NCBI GenBank assembly: GCA_020846275.1
Contig: JADLEG010000107.1
Location: forward strand, 1 to 58,995
DNA: 58,995 bases
Direction: 5' to 3'
Origin: Alphaproteobacteria bacterium
GTDB taxonomy: Bacteria > Pseudomonadota > Alphaproteobacteria > JAEULC01
The position numbers and the translations under genes were made by a program. The first letter of the stretch is position 1. Each line of letters begins with the position of its first letter. The notes beneath the pieces are model-generated. The model saw nothing but the letters and a program-made list of their open reading frames with translations. It was not told where the DNA came from and did no database searches. Below are positions 29,447-37,368 of the stretch, piece after piece.

Positions 29447-30862
29447 TTGTCTTCCGTTCCGGCATACGCACTCGAGCCGACGGCAGAGCGTCCCAACGCG
29501 CTGGATTCGTATTTCTGGCTGCTATGCCTTGCGCTGGCCGGCTATGCTTTCTTTGGCAAGGGGTTCGCGTATGCCGGTATTCCGCCGATCCTTGTCGGCG
29601 AGGTTCTCCTCGTCGCCGGCGTCGCCGTCATCCTCAGGAGCGGCTGCAGCTTCGCCGTCTTGACGACGGTTCCGAGCCTGCTGCTGTCGACCATGATCGT
29701 GCTTGTGGCCTATCGCGCGGTCGGTTCCGTCGGTGTCCATGGCTTGAACGCGTTGCGCGACAGCGTCATCGTGACCTATGGCATCTTTGCCTTCGCCATA
29801 GCTGCGCTGCTACTCGACAAGCCTGTCCGCATCCGATGGGCCATCTCCGCCTATAGCAAGTTCGCATTGATCTTCGGCGTGATCGGCGGAACGCTGACCC
29901 ACTCGACACAGCAGCTCCGCGACCAGATCCCCGTTTGGCCGATCTCGGGATCGGCGATGCTCGACGTCCGGGCGGGCGAAGCCGCCGTGCATCTTGCCGG
30001 CGCGGCTATTTTCGTCCTGCTGGGGTTCCGCAAGGCCTCCCTCGCCTGGCTGCTGGCGCTAATCGTCGGGATCGCCATGATCACGCCAAGCCGCGGCGCA
30101 ATGCTGTCCTGCGTCATTCCGATCGCAATCGCCGTCGTCGCCAGCAGGCAGATCCGCCGCTTCGTGCCGGTGATGCTTGTTGCCGCGACGCTGTTCATCG
30201 CCGCCTACGCGGCGGGCCTCAACATCGAGCTCGGCGACCGCAGCCTGGGCCCGAAGCAGATGCTCGACAACGTCGAAAGCCTGATCGGCACGAGCAATGC
30301 GTCCAACCTGGACGGCACGAAGATGTGGCGCCTGCGCTGGTGGGAAACCATCAAGGACTACACGTTCAATGGGCCGTATTTCTGGACCGGCAAGGGGTTC
30401 GGCATGAGCCTTGCCGAGACCGACGGGTTCCTGGTCGGCCTCGAGTTCGGCGGCCCCCCTCTGCGCAGCCCGCACAATGGCCATATGACAATCCTCGCCC
30501 GCATGGGCGTGCCCGGGCTGGTGCTGTGGACGCTTACCGGCATCGCGTGGTTCGCGATGATGGGAGGCAGCATGTTGATGGCGCAAAGCCGCGGCGACCG
30601 GCAATGGTACAACCTCTTCCTGTGGATCGGGTGCTACCTGCTGGCGATCGTCATCGACGCGACGTTCGATGTCGCCCTGGAGGGTCCGATGCTCGGCATC
30701 TGGTTCTGGTGCCTGTTCGGCTTTGGGATCGGAACGACCATGGTCTATCGCGCGATGGTTACCCGCAGCCGAGTGGCGTCGAAACGCACGCCCGGCGATC
30801 CGCTCCTGCGCATGCCGCCGGGCATGCTGGGCCCGCGGGATCCGGCGCAGGCAAAGCTCTGA
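29447..30862 (+). CDS. O-antigen ligase/polymerase family membrane protein (Wzy-like)
   Basis: 471 aa if started at TTG 29447 (GAGG a few bases upstream, 7 nt after the acyltransferase stop). The frame extends to 29321 but that part overlaps the upstream gene. About ten to twelve hydrophobic segments; the Wzy_C-type region is visible as ITPSRGAML, then a periplasmic loop with RWWETIKDYTFNGPYFWTGKG and SPHNGHMTILARMGVPGL. It would polymerise lipid-linked repeat units in the periplasm, completing the Wzx/Wzy route. Confidence 0.85.
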   Translation: MSSVPAYALEPTAERPNALDSYFWLLCLALAGYAFFGKGFAYAGIPPILVGEVLLVAGVAVILRSGCSFAVLTTVPSLLLSTMIVLVAYRAVGSVGVHGLNALRDSVIVTYGIFAFAIAALLLDKPVRIRWAISAYSKFALIFGVIGGTLTHSTQQLRDQIPVWPISGSAMLDVRAGEAAVHLAGAAIFVLLGFRKASLAWLLALIVGIAMITPSRGAMLSCVIPIAIAVVASRQIRRFVPVMLVAATLFIAAYAAGLNIELGDRSLGPKQMLDNVESLIGTSNASNLDGTKMWRLRWWETIKDYTFNGPYFWTGKGFGMSLAETDGFLVGLEFGGPPLRSPHNGHMTILARMGVPGLVLWTLTGIAWFAMMGGSMLMAQSRGDRQWYNLFLWIGCYLLAIVIDATFDVALEGPMLGIWFWCLFGFGIGTTMVYRAMVTRSRVASKRTPGDPLLRMPPGMLGPRDPAQAKL

Positions 30863-30865
30863 ACC

Positions 30866-32329
30866 ATGGACCGGCCGCGCCGACGCGCCGCGATGTTCAA
30901 GGCGTTGCTCGGCATTGGAGCCATGGCGACCATGACCGGCATCATGGCGTCGGCCGGAGCGACGTGCCCTGCCGATGCCATCCGGGTGCCGGTCGGCGCC
31001 TCGTTGCAGGCGCAGGCTGAGCGCGCCGGTCCGAACGCCGTGTTCTGCATCGAGGCAGGCGTGCATCGCATGCAGACAGTGCGGGCGTTGCCTGGACAAC
31101 GCTTCTACGGAGAACCGGGAAGCGTGCTCAACGGCGCCCAGGTTCTGACCGACTTCAAGCGCGAAGGCGCTTTCTGGACGACTGCTTCGGTGCGGCTGGA
31201 CCCAACCAGGCGCGGCGAGTGCCTCCGCGGTCGCGAGTCCTGCGCCGTCGCACACGGCTTCTTCATCGACAACAAGCCGCTGGTGCAGGTCCTACGCGAG
31301 GGCGATGTGGCCGCCAACCGCTTCTTCGTCGATTTCCCCGCCGGTCGGATCAAGTTCGCCGACGACCCCCGGGGAAAGCTGGTCGAGCTGGCGACGGCCA
31401 TTTTTGCCGTCCACGGTCGCGCGCCCAACATCCTGGTCAGCGGCCTGGCAATCGAGAAATACCGCAATCCACCGCAGGAAGGCGCCGTGCAGGGCGAGGA
31501 AGCGGAGGGGTGGAAAATCGTCGACAGCGAATTTCGCTTCAACAGGGGGGCGGGCGTCTCGGTCGGCGACAACGGCGCGATCACCGGCTGCGACATCCAT
31601 CACAACGGGCAACAAGGCGCCACGGCCGGCGGAACGAACATCCTCGTGGAGAACAACACGATCTGGGAGAACAACATCTACGGCTTCGATCCGGAATGGG
31701 AAGCCGGCGGGGTGAAGATAACAGAGAGCGAGCGGATCGTCTTCCGCGGCAACCGGGTCTTCCGCAACGGCGGCCCGGGCCTGTGGTGCGACGAGAGCTG
31801 CCGCGACGTGCTGTTCGAGCGCAACACGGTCGAGCACAACACCGGCCCCGGAATCTTCTTCGAGATTTCGTTCCGCGCGACTATTCGCGGCAACACGTTG
31901 CGCGAGAACGGGCGCGGCCAGCCCACGTGGTTCTGGGGCGCCGACATCCAGATCGCGGCATCGGAGTTCGTCGACGTCTACGAGAATACCGTGACGGTCC
32001 GGCCCGGCGGCCGCGCCATCATGCTGATCGATCAGAACCGGCGGATCGCGGCGGGCGGATACTACAAAACAAGGTCAAACCGCGTGTACCGCAACGACGT
32101 CACTTTCCTGGGCGATGGTGCCGCCGGCGGCGCATCGGACGCACGGCGAGGCGCCGAGAATTTCGGCATCATCCAATCCAGCGGGAACGCGTTCGACCAG
32201 AACACCTATCGCTATTCGGGCGCACGCGCGCCGCGCTTCGTCTGGGGCGAAGGCGCCGTCGACTTCGAGGGATTCCGCCGCGCCGGGCAGGAACGAAGCG
32301 GCGCCCTGATGCCGGCGCCGGTCAACTAG
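30866..32329 (+). CDS. Exported right-handed parallel beta-helix protein
   Basis: 487 aa. A signal-like N-terminus (FKALLGIGAMATMTGIMASA) is followed by a region unlike the helix, then repeated coils rich in Asn and Gly (ILVENNTIWENNIYGF, IVFRGNRVFRNGGPG, VLFERNTVEHNTGPGIFF, TIRGNTLRENGRG), typical of NosD/pectate-lyase-type beta-helices. Such proteins in exopolysaccharide clusters are often lyases or C5-epimerases acting on the polymer. No catalytic set could be assigned, so enzymatic activity is uncertain. It starts 3 nt after the Wzy-like stop and ends the operon. Confidence 0.85.
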   Translation: MDRPRRRAAMFKALLGIGAMATMTGIMASAGATCPADAIRVPVGASLQAQAERAGPNAVFCIEAGVHRMQTVRALPGQRFYGEPGSVLNGAQVLTDFKREGAFWTTASVRLDPTRRGECLRGRESCAVAHGFFIDNKPLVQVLREGDVAANRFFVDFPAGRIKFADDPRGKLVELATAIFAVHGRAPNILVSGLAIEKYRNPPQEGAVQGEEAEGWKIVDSEFRFNRGAGVSVGDNGAITGCDIHHNGQQGATAGGTNILVENNTIWENNIYGFDPEWEAGGVKITESERIVFRGNRVFRNGGPGLWCDESCRDVLFERNTVEHNTGPGIFFEISFRATIRGNTLRENGRGQPTWFWGADIQIAASEFVDVYENTVTVRPGGRAIMLIDQNRRIAAGGYYKTRSNRVYRNDVTFLGDGAAGGASDARRGAENFGIIQSSGNAFDQNTYRYSGARAPRFVWGEGAVDFEGFRRAGQERSGALMPAPVN

Positions 32330-32395
32330 AGCGTGCACCCGATCCCGGCCGCATGACCGGCATGTGCCAGGATCCTCGCCCTTGGAGACGAAGCG

Positions 32396-33169
32396 TCACG
32401 CTCTTTCGCTGATCGGAACGAATTCCACGACATTGTCCGCCGCGCGCGACTCGCTCTTCACAACAGCATCGCTGTGCGTCGGGCTCGCATCGCCCAGATT
32501 GTGATGGGCCCAGATCGCCGCCTGCGTCCGGTTCTTGGCCGAGATCTTGCGCAGGATCGCCTTGATATGGACTTTCACGGTTGCTTCGGCGATGTCGAAC
32601 TTGCGCGCGATCAGCTTGTTGGGCTCGCCTTCCATCAGGCATTTCAGGATTTCGGATTCCCGGTCCGACAGCCGATGCCTGCCCGGGTCGGTCGCCGGGT
32701 CGTCGACCGGCAAGCCGCTGGCGGTCACCTTCTCTTCGAGGGCGAGAGTCTTTGGCTCGTCCATCAACGCGACCAGCCCCACCGGCAGCATCGTCTGCCC
32801 CAGCATCACCAGGTCCAGCGACTTGATCAGGGCTTCGCGGCTCATATCCTTCAGGAAGTACCCGTTGGCACCCGCCTGGAACAAGGGCCGAACCTCGGTC
32901 AGGTCGCAGCGGGCGGCCAGGACGGCCACCCGCGCGTTCGGGTTTTGCGACTTGAAGCGACGAACTTGGGGGGCTGTTTCCTGCCCCTCGCCGTCGGCGC
33001 AGATCAATAGGAGAATTTGGCGCGACTTGGGCAGCGGCTTTTTCTGGATATCGTCGATCGACGCCCCCGTTCGCAAGACGCGAAACGGGGTGTCGTTCAA
33101 GATGAGCTGGAGACCTTCTCGAAACAGCGTGCTGCGATCGACAATCAGTGTCGTAACGACGTGCTCCAT
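32396..33169 (-). CDS. LuxR/NarL-type response-regulator-like protein (right flank of EPS cluster)
   Basis: 257 aa. The receiver-like domain starts TTLIVDRSTLFREGL and keeps the Lys (GYFLKD, K107), but the strand where the phospho-acceptor Asp should end reads LLLICADG, with Cys57 at that position. Residues ~185-245 form a LuxR helix-turn-helix (LSDRESEILKCLMEGEPNKLI, then TVKVHIKAILRKI). It is convergent with the beta-helix gene, leaving 66 nt. It is a second cluster-flanking regulator, probably working without classical phosphorylation. Confidence 0.88.
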   Translation of the reverse strand: MEHVVTTLIVDRSTLFREGLQLILNDTPFRVLRTGASIDDIQKKPLPKSRQILLLICADGEGQETAPQVRRFKSQNPNARVAVLAARCDLTEVRPLFQAGANGYFLKDMSREALIKSLDLVMLGQTMLPVGLVALMDEPKTLALEEKVTASGLPVDDPATDPGRHRLSDRESEILKCLMEGEPNKLIARKFDIAEATVKVHIKAILRKISAKNRTQAAIWAHHNLGDASPTHSDAVVKSESRAADNVVEFVPISERA

Positions 33170-33220
33170 GAACCGCCCCCCGATTCGTCATGGCACAGCG
33201 TGGCGTTGATTGGTCTGTCC

Positions 33221-33278
33221 ACTCCTGTTACCCGCCAGGAGTATAGGCACCGGAATCAGTGCCCCTACATTACGTAAT
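33221..33278. promoter_or_regulatory. Dyads in the divergent regulator/VanZ promoter region
   Basis: A perfect ACTCCTG-N8-CAGGAGT inverted repeat (33221-33227 / 33236-33242) runs into GGAGTATAGG, sharing the GGAGTA half-site found before manC and the chain-length gene. A 10-bp palindrome ATTACGTAAT follows at 33269-33278. The 241-nt region (33170-33410) is AT-richer than its surroundings and separates two divergent genes, so it probably holds an autoregulatory operator. Confidence 0.45.
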
Positions 33279-33410
33279 CGGTTTGATGCACAGCACAAAC
33301 GTGTGGCCTCAAAATCTTTAGTGACACGTGTACGTCGAAAGGTGGCAGTGGCATGGGCGGACCAACTGGCTAGGGTATCCACGGACCTGAAGATTGGACG
33401 ATGTCCGGCG

Positions 33411-33797
33411 ATGTTCCTGTACTTTAAAAGATACACACCTTTTTTAGCCATTACGGCAATACTCGTATTGTCGCTGATCCCGGGCCAGTTTCAGGTACGG
33501 ACCGGCGCTTCGCGGCACCTGGAGCACTTCGCCGCCTACTTCGCCGTCGCGGGCGTGCTTGCCCTGGCCTGGGGAAAAGCTCCGCTGAAGCTGTTTTGCG
33601 TGGGCGTGCTGCTGATGGGGTTGGCGGCGACGATGGAGATCGCGCAGGTTCTGGTACCGGGGCGAACGGCGCGCCTGTCGGACTTGGCTGCGAGCGACCT
33701 GGGCGTCGCCAGTGGATTGGTCGCGATGTGGATCCTGCTTCGCCTGCTGCCGCTGATGAACCGCGCCATGGCGCCCCGCCCCAGGGCGAAGCCTTGA
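33411..33797 (+). CDS. VanZ-like small membrane protein
   Basis: 128 aa, about four helices. The VanZ pattern is visible: RHLEHFAAYFAVAGVLAL after the first helix, and EIAQVLVPGRTARLSDLAASDLG before the last. ATG 33411 is the most plausible start; the frame is open to 33210, but the extra residues resemble translated promoter sequence. VanZ-like proteins commonly accompany exopolysaccharide clusters; their function is not well defined. Confidence 0.8.
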   Translation: MFLYFKRYTPFLAITAILVLSLIPGQFQVRTGASRHLEHFAAYFAVAGVLALAWGKAPLKLFCVGVLLMGLAATMEIAQVLVPGRTARLSDLAASDLGVASGLVAMWILLRLLPLMNRAMAPRPRAKP

Positions 33798-33900
33798 TCG
33801 GTGCGTGGCGTCAAACCCGCGCTTGAACTACCCTCCGGCGTCGGCCGTTCGCAGCAGCGACGACACATGCCGCGCGGGCGGCCGTTTGGGGGAGGATGGA

Positions 33901-34980
33901 GTGCAGCGAGACTTTCTCGGAGAAATCGCGGATTGGCCGCTCGACAAGAAATGCAGGACGGTCGCGCGCTTCTGGTCGCAGCAATGGGGAGCGATCCAGC
34001 TGACCATCCTTCGCGAGAAGGGCGAAGGCGCGCTCGCCGACTTCAAGTTCAAGATCCTGAACCGCCACCAGCGCACCCATTTCCTGAGCGGCGTCGACCG
34101 TCTCGGGATATCGCGCGATCTCCCGCCGGCGGTGATCGCCGGCCGGTATCACTATCTCTCGAACATGATCGGCGGCCTGGCGATGGAATACATCGAGGAG
34201 ACGCCGAAGAAGGTCTGGGTGCGCTATCTGCCGCCCGCCTGGAGCTTCCCCGGTCTCAGCATCTGCGCCGTGCCGTCTTCGGCGCCGCGCCGGATGTTCG
34301 CCGGCTGGCACCCCTACAACGGGCCCTCCCTGGGAACGAACCGGCTGGCGTTCGTCGTGACCAAGACGTTCCAGGACGGCGAGCCCTACGACGAGGGCTA
34401 CTTCGAGGAGTTCGACCGCGACCTGGCGCCCGATGAGCGCCTGCAGTTCCGCGTCGTCACGCGCTCGCCGGATTTCGACCCAGCGGCCGCGCCGAAGCTC
34501 GATCCGAAGCAATGGCCGGCTGACCGCCTGAGCAAGGCGTTCCGGAATTTCTCGCGCGGCTACCTGCGCGATGGCGTGCTGACGTCGCTGGAGCTGTTCG
34601 GCCTGCACGCGGCGGCGGGGATCATAGGCCAGGCGGTACGGCTGTGCGCCCTGCAGCACGTGCTCGATTTCGCCTCGGCCTTCGGCATCCAGGGCCGGTC
34701 GGCCGCGGACCTTGCCCGCTGCTTCGCGCTGCTGTGCTATCTCGGCGAGGAGCAGCCCAGCCTCGCGAGCGACCGGCCGGGTCGGTACATCCTGCGCCGT
34801 CGACCCAAGGCGTTCGAGCGCGACGAGATCGCCGACGAGATATGGCAGGCCCTGTTCGCCTATCCGCTGATGGCGGCGAAAATCTTCAGCGCGCGCATTC
34901 GCGTGACCCGGTCGGCACCGGACCGGCTAGCAGGCGACGAGGAATGGATTTTCGAGGACACGCCCGACCGGCTGTTCTGA
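33901..34980 (+). CDS. Hypothetical soluble protein, about 359 aa
   Basis: GTG 33901 has an excellent GGAGG five bases upstream; the frame also extends to GTG 33805. No signal peptide or membrane segment is evident. The sequence is rich in aromatic and charged residues (FWSQQWGAIQLTILREKGEG, GWHPYNGPSLGTNRLAFV). Its C-terminal half is helical (LRDGVLTSLELFGLHAAAG). I do not recognise the family. It lies at the edge between the exopolysaccharide region and the tRNA-Gln islet and has genome-typical high GC, so it is probably native. Confidence 0.75.
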   Translation: MQRDFLGEIADWPLDKKCRTVARFWSQQWGAIQLTILREKGEGALADFKFKILNRHQRTHFLSGVDRLGISRDLPPAVIAGRYHYLSNMIGGLAMEYIEETPKKVWVRYLPPAWSFPGLSICAVPSSAPRRMFAGWHPYNGPSLGTNRLAFVVTKTFQDGEPYDEGYFEEFDRDLAPDERLQFRVVTRSPDFDPAAAPKLDPKQWPADRLSKAFRNFSRGYLRDGVLTSLELFGLHAAAGIIGQAVRLCALQHVLDFASAFGIQGRSAADLARCFALLCYLGEEQPSLASDRPGRYILRRRPKAFERDEIADEIWQALFAYPLMAAKIFSARIRVTRSAPDRLAGDEEWIFEDTPDRLF

Positions 34981-35080
34981 GCCGGCCGGCAAGATTCCAT
35001 GGTCGCTCAGCCTCGCGAGGCCGCCAATCCGCCCACGTGACTGCAACGTGCGCCACCGTTCGTCACAAGGACACCAGGCG

Positions 35081-35095
35081 GGCGCTTCGAGCGCC
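35081..35095. terminator. Short perfect hairpin between convergent genes
   Basis: GGCGCT-TCG-AGCGCC, a 6-bp stem with a 3-nt loop, lies between the stop of the hypothetical protein (34980) and the stop of the nucleotidyltransferase on the other strand (35129). There is no T-run, so termination is only suspected. It also sits near the left edge of the lower-GC islet. Confidence 0.3.
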
Positions 35096-35128
35096 TTGGA
35101 AGGGAACCTAGAGGGAGATGGTCGTGGG

Positions 35129-35515
35129 CTAGGCAGTTGAGCGGCGATAGACGACTTTGCCTTCCCGGTGGATAGCCTTGAAGACCTCGCTGTCTTCATC
35201 GTCTGCGAGGTAAATGTCCTTGACTGTGATCCCGAGAAGCGCCGTCAGTTCAGCACACCAAGCCCCCGAGCGTTCGATCAACTCCGCCAGATCCTCTCCG
35301 TCGCGCGTGTCGAGGCCTACTGCAAGGTCAAGGTCCGAGTCTGGGCGCGAATCGCCACGCGCACGACTGCCGAACATCAGCAACTCGCGGATGACCGGGT
35401 GAAGTCTAGCCCATAAACATAGCCGGTCGACTATCTGCGACGGCAGGTTTTCATGCGCAGCTTCCATGCTGGCAACGGCGGCGCTATTGAGCGAAACGCT
35501 TGGATAGTCGGGCAT
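35129..35515 (-). CDS. Minimal nucleotidyltransferase (MNT/NTP-transferase domain) protein
   Basis: 128 aa from ATG 35515; ATG 35467 is an alternative. The Pol-beta superfamily signature GS-x10-DxD is intact: MFGSRARGDSRPDSDLDLAV, with S50, D61 and D63. MNT proteins are often antitoxins that AMPylate HEPN toxins, or carry out other nucleotidyl transfers. No HEPN Rx4-6H partner was seen next to it. It is the last gene of the islet operon and overlaps the membrane-protein gene by 32 nt if the first ATG is used. Confidence 0.82.
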   Translation of the reverse strand: MPDYPSVSLNSAAVASMEAAHENLPSQIVDRLCLWARLHPVIRELLMFGSRARGDSRPDSDLDLAVGLDTRDGEDLAELIERSGAWCAELTALLGITVKDIYLADDEDSEVFKAIHREGKVVYRRSTA

Positions 35516-35972
35516 AGCGTTCCAGAACAACTCGCCCAGCTAGGTTGACCTGAAGGACCAGTGAGTATCTCCGAGCGGTCTTGAATCCATTGAGCGTGCC
35601 AAGTTCGTATGCCGCCTTCACGCGGGTAGTAGCGTCAATTTCCACGTTGTTGGACACCTCGCCAAGATAGTCCTCAAGGTCGGGGGCTAGCTCGTGGGGC
35701 GCGGGAAAGCGATTGTCTATGAAGTAGTTCTCCAGAAATGCGGCCATCTGCCGCTTGCCAAAAATCCAAAACAGGAGCCAAGACCACAGCGCGGCCTTGA
35801 ACCAGTAGAAGAAATAGATCGCTTGAAGGACCGCGAGAATGATGAAGAAGCCGGACCACCCACTGTCAGTCAACCGAGCCGCCGCCCAGCCCACAACGAG
35901 GTCAGGTACGAACGCCAGGATCAAGTTAAAGGTTAATGTGTGTCCTCGTGGCCCTATGCCGCTGTGTGTCAT
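35484..35972 (-). CDS. Hypothetical membrane protein with two hydrophobic segments
   Basis: 162 aa. The N-terminal half has two hydrophobic regions (FNLILAFVPDLVVGWAAA and FFIILAVLQAIYFFYWF with the following aromatic stretch); the C-terminal ~80 residues are soluble and charged, with a helical end (TRVKAAYELGTLNGFKTARR). Its ATG overlaps the upstream stop (ATGA, 35969-35972), indicating coupled translation. I do not recognise the family. In a defence-like operon such a protein could be a membrane effector, which is speculation from context. Confidence 0.7.
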   Translation of the reverse strand: MTHSGIGPRGHTLTFNLILAFVPDLVVGWAAARLTDSGWSGFFIILAVLQAIYFFYWFKAALWSWLLFWIFGKRQMAAFLENYFIDNRFPAPHELAPDLEDYLGEVSNNVEIDATTRVKAAYELGTLNGFKTARRYSLVLQVNLAGRVVLERYARLSKRFAQ

Positions 35973-36520
35973 GACCGTCCCCCCACGAACGGGCTTGGGG
36001 CTTTGGGCACAAAAACGGCAAGCTGATCCTTCAACTTGGGCCCCTCCAGAAACTGGACAACGCGATGGAAGCCGTCGACTAGGATTAGCGCCCCGTCTTC
36101 AAGATCAATGCCAAAGGTGATCGGCTCGATCTCCCCTGCTTCCGCTTCGGTCCGAAGCCAACCGTTGCCAGCGCCCCACCGTGCGAAGTCATCCATACGA
36201 ATGCGCCTTGCCGCATCCTGTGCGTTGCCCTTCATTCCCCACTGCGATCCAACCCGATCCTTCGGCCAAAGCTCCTTGGTAAAGTGCGCGACGCCATCCC
36301 AGTAAAGACACAGGCTTCCACGGACTTGCGCATGAAGCTGCCGCAAAATAAGCCGATGCGCAGACGTCAGGTGATCGAAACAGCCTCCGCGCACTTTGTG
36401 GGCTATCATCGGGCCCGCACCAAACGCGTTGTAGACGTGGCTAAACGCTGGCGACGTTAGTTCTGTCCAGGCCCATCGCTCCATAACTTCTGTCACGCTG
36501 ACGATATTGCCTGCAATCAC
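35969..36520 (-). CDS. Hypothetical protein with ParB/sulfiredoxin-like DGFHR motif
   Basis: 183 aa from GTG 36520, which overlaps the Abi-C stop as GTGA and has AGGA seven bases upstream; the frame is also open to a GTG at 36541. The C-terminal part contains GALILVDGFHRVVQFLEGP (DGFHR at 149-153), resembling the G-x-H-R-type nucleotide-binding motif of ParB N-terminal/sulfiredoxin-like domains, which can bind or hydrolyse NTPs. The N-terminal 120 residues are unlike anything I recognise. Translationally coupled on both sides. Confidence 0.68.
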   Translation of the reverse strand: MIAGNIVSVTEVMERWAWTELTSPAFSHVYNAFGAGPMIAHKVRGGCFDHLTSAHRLILRQLHAQVRGSLCLYWDGVAHFTKELWPKDRVGSQWGMKGNAQDAARRIRMDDFARWGAGNGWLRTEAEAGEIEPITFGIDLEDGALILVDGFHRVVQFLEGPKLKDQLAVFVPKAPSPFVGGRS

Positions 36521-37287
36521 GTCTTCGTCCTGGCTTGCCACGTCTCGACCAAGAACGTCGCCATCGTGCCTGCGAGGTTGACCGCGAGGTGTGCGTGACG
36601 CGCGCTAGGCTTCACCGGTTTGCCGCCCTTGCCGTGCGCGTCTCCGATCTTGTTCCGCAGCGTGCCAAGACGCTCGACTATCTGCTGGCAGCTTCCCAGG
36701 ATCACCTTGAACGACTCCTCGGTATGCCGCGACGGAGCAAGATTGAGCTTCCTAGAGACGGTGGAGTAGAGCTGCGGCAACTCCGCTCCCTCTTCATAGG
36801 CGTCACCGAGCCCGTCGAGGATACGCTTGCAGACCGTCTCCAGCAGCGTCCTCGCCATCGTGATCGCGCCCTCTGGGTCCGCCTGCCGGCGCTGCAACGC
36901 CTTTCCCCACGCTGCGTGGACGCCCTCAGAATCGAAAGACGCAAGTACGTCAGAGATGGGGTTGTCCGCTGGGGCACGGTTCGCGCCTTCGAGGTCATCC
37001 AGAAGCGGCCGAAAGGCTGCATAGATCATCTCGCGGCGCTCTCGATAGGTCGGCTTCTCGTACTTGATGAAGCCCCAGAACTGGGACAAGTCGCGACAGG
37101 TGCGCACGAACTTCGGCAGCAGGCGCGCTGTCGCCTCGGCGCTCATGAAATCGGAGCGAAGGAACTTGTATGTTGCATCGTCAGCGGCTCCGTCAGTCGC
37201 ATGCGCGATGAGCATGTTCTGGAGCAGTTCAGCCCGCTCCAGCGGGTTCTCCGGTAGGTCCGGAGGCCTAGCTGGCTTCATCATCAT
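36517..37287 (-). CDS. Abortive infection family protein (Abi-C domain)
   Basis: 256 aa from ATG 37287 (ATGs at 37284 and 37281 also in frame). The C-terminal half fits the Abi-C domain: TMARTLLETVCKRILDGLG, then a helix with VILGSCQQIVERLGTLRNK, and IGDAHGKGGKP followed by RHAHLAVNLAG. Abi-C proteins occur in phage-exclusion systems and as lone defence genes. It is the first gene of the islet operon and is transcribed away from tRNA-Gln, whose 3' end lies about 80 nt upstream; that gap is AT-rich and should contain the promoter. Confidence 0.85.
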   Translation of the reverse strand: MMMKPARPPDLPENPLERAELLQNMLIAHATDGAADDATYKFLRSDFMSAEATARLLPKFVRTCRDLSQFWGFIKYEKPTYRERREMIYAAFRPLLDDLEGANRAPADNPISDVLASFDSEGVHAAWGKALQRRQADPEGAITMARTLLETVCKRILDGLGDAYEEGAELPQLYSTVSRKLNLAPSRHTEESFKVILGSCQQIVERLGTLRNKIGDAHGKGGKPVKPSARHAHLAVNLAGTMATFLVETWQARTKT

Positions 37288-37368
37288 CACTCGGCTTAAA
37301 CGTGTGCTCCCAGCGTGCCCTACCAATCCGAGGAGCCCCCATAATCATCTGAAACCAAATAGAAAAAA

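Larger units (their letters stand above)
35111..37368. mobile_element. Lower-GC islet abutting the tRNA-Gln 3' end
   Basis: By eye, base composition drops relative to both flanks from about 35110 until the tRNA gene. It holds four minus-strand genes with overlapping ends, none housekeeping, one of the Abi-C family. The tRNA-Gln 3' end lies at the right border, a classical integration position, but no integrase and no duplicated tRNA 3' end were found at the left edge. The limits are approximate. Confidence 0.55.

Noticed and set aside
32328..32404. Terminator formed by AGAGCGTG (32328) and CACGCTCT (32397)
   Set aside because: The arms are 61 nt apart with no T-run; the match overlaps both stop codons and may be chance.
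33210..33410. N-terminal extension of the VanZ-like gene
   Set aside because: The translated stretch has no hydrophobic or family character and covers dyads of a divergent promoter region.
35129..35972. Classical HEPN/MNT toxin-antitoxin pair
   Set aside because: The MNT domain is intact, but the neighbouring protein is a membrane protein without the HEPN Rx4-6H motif.
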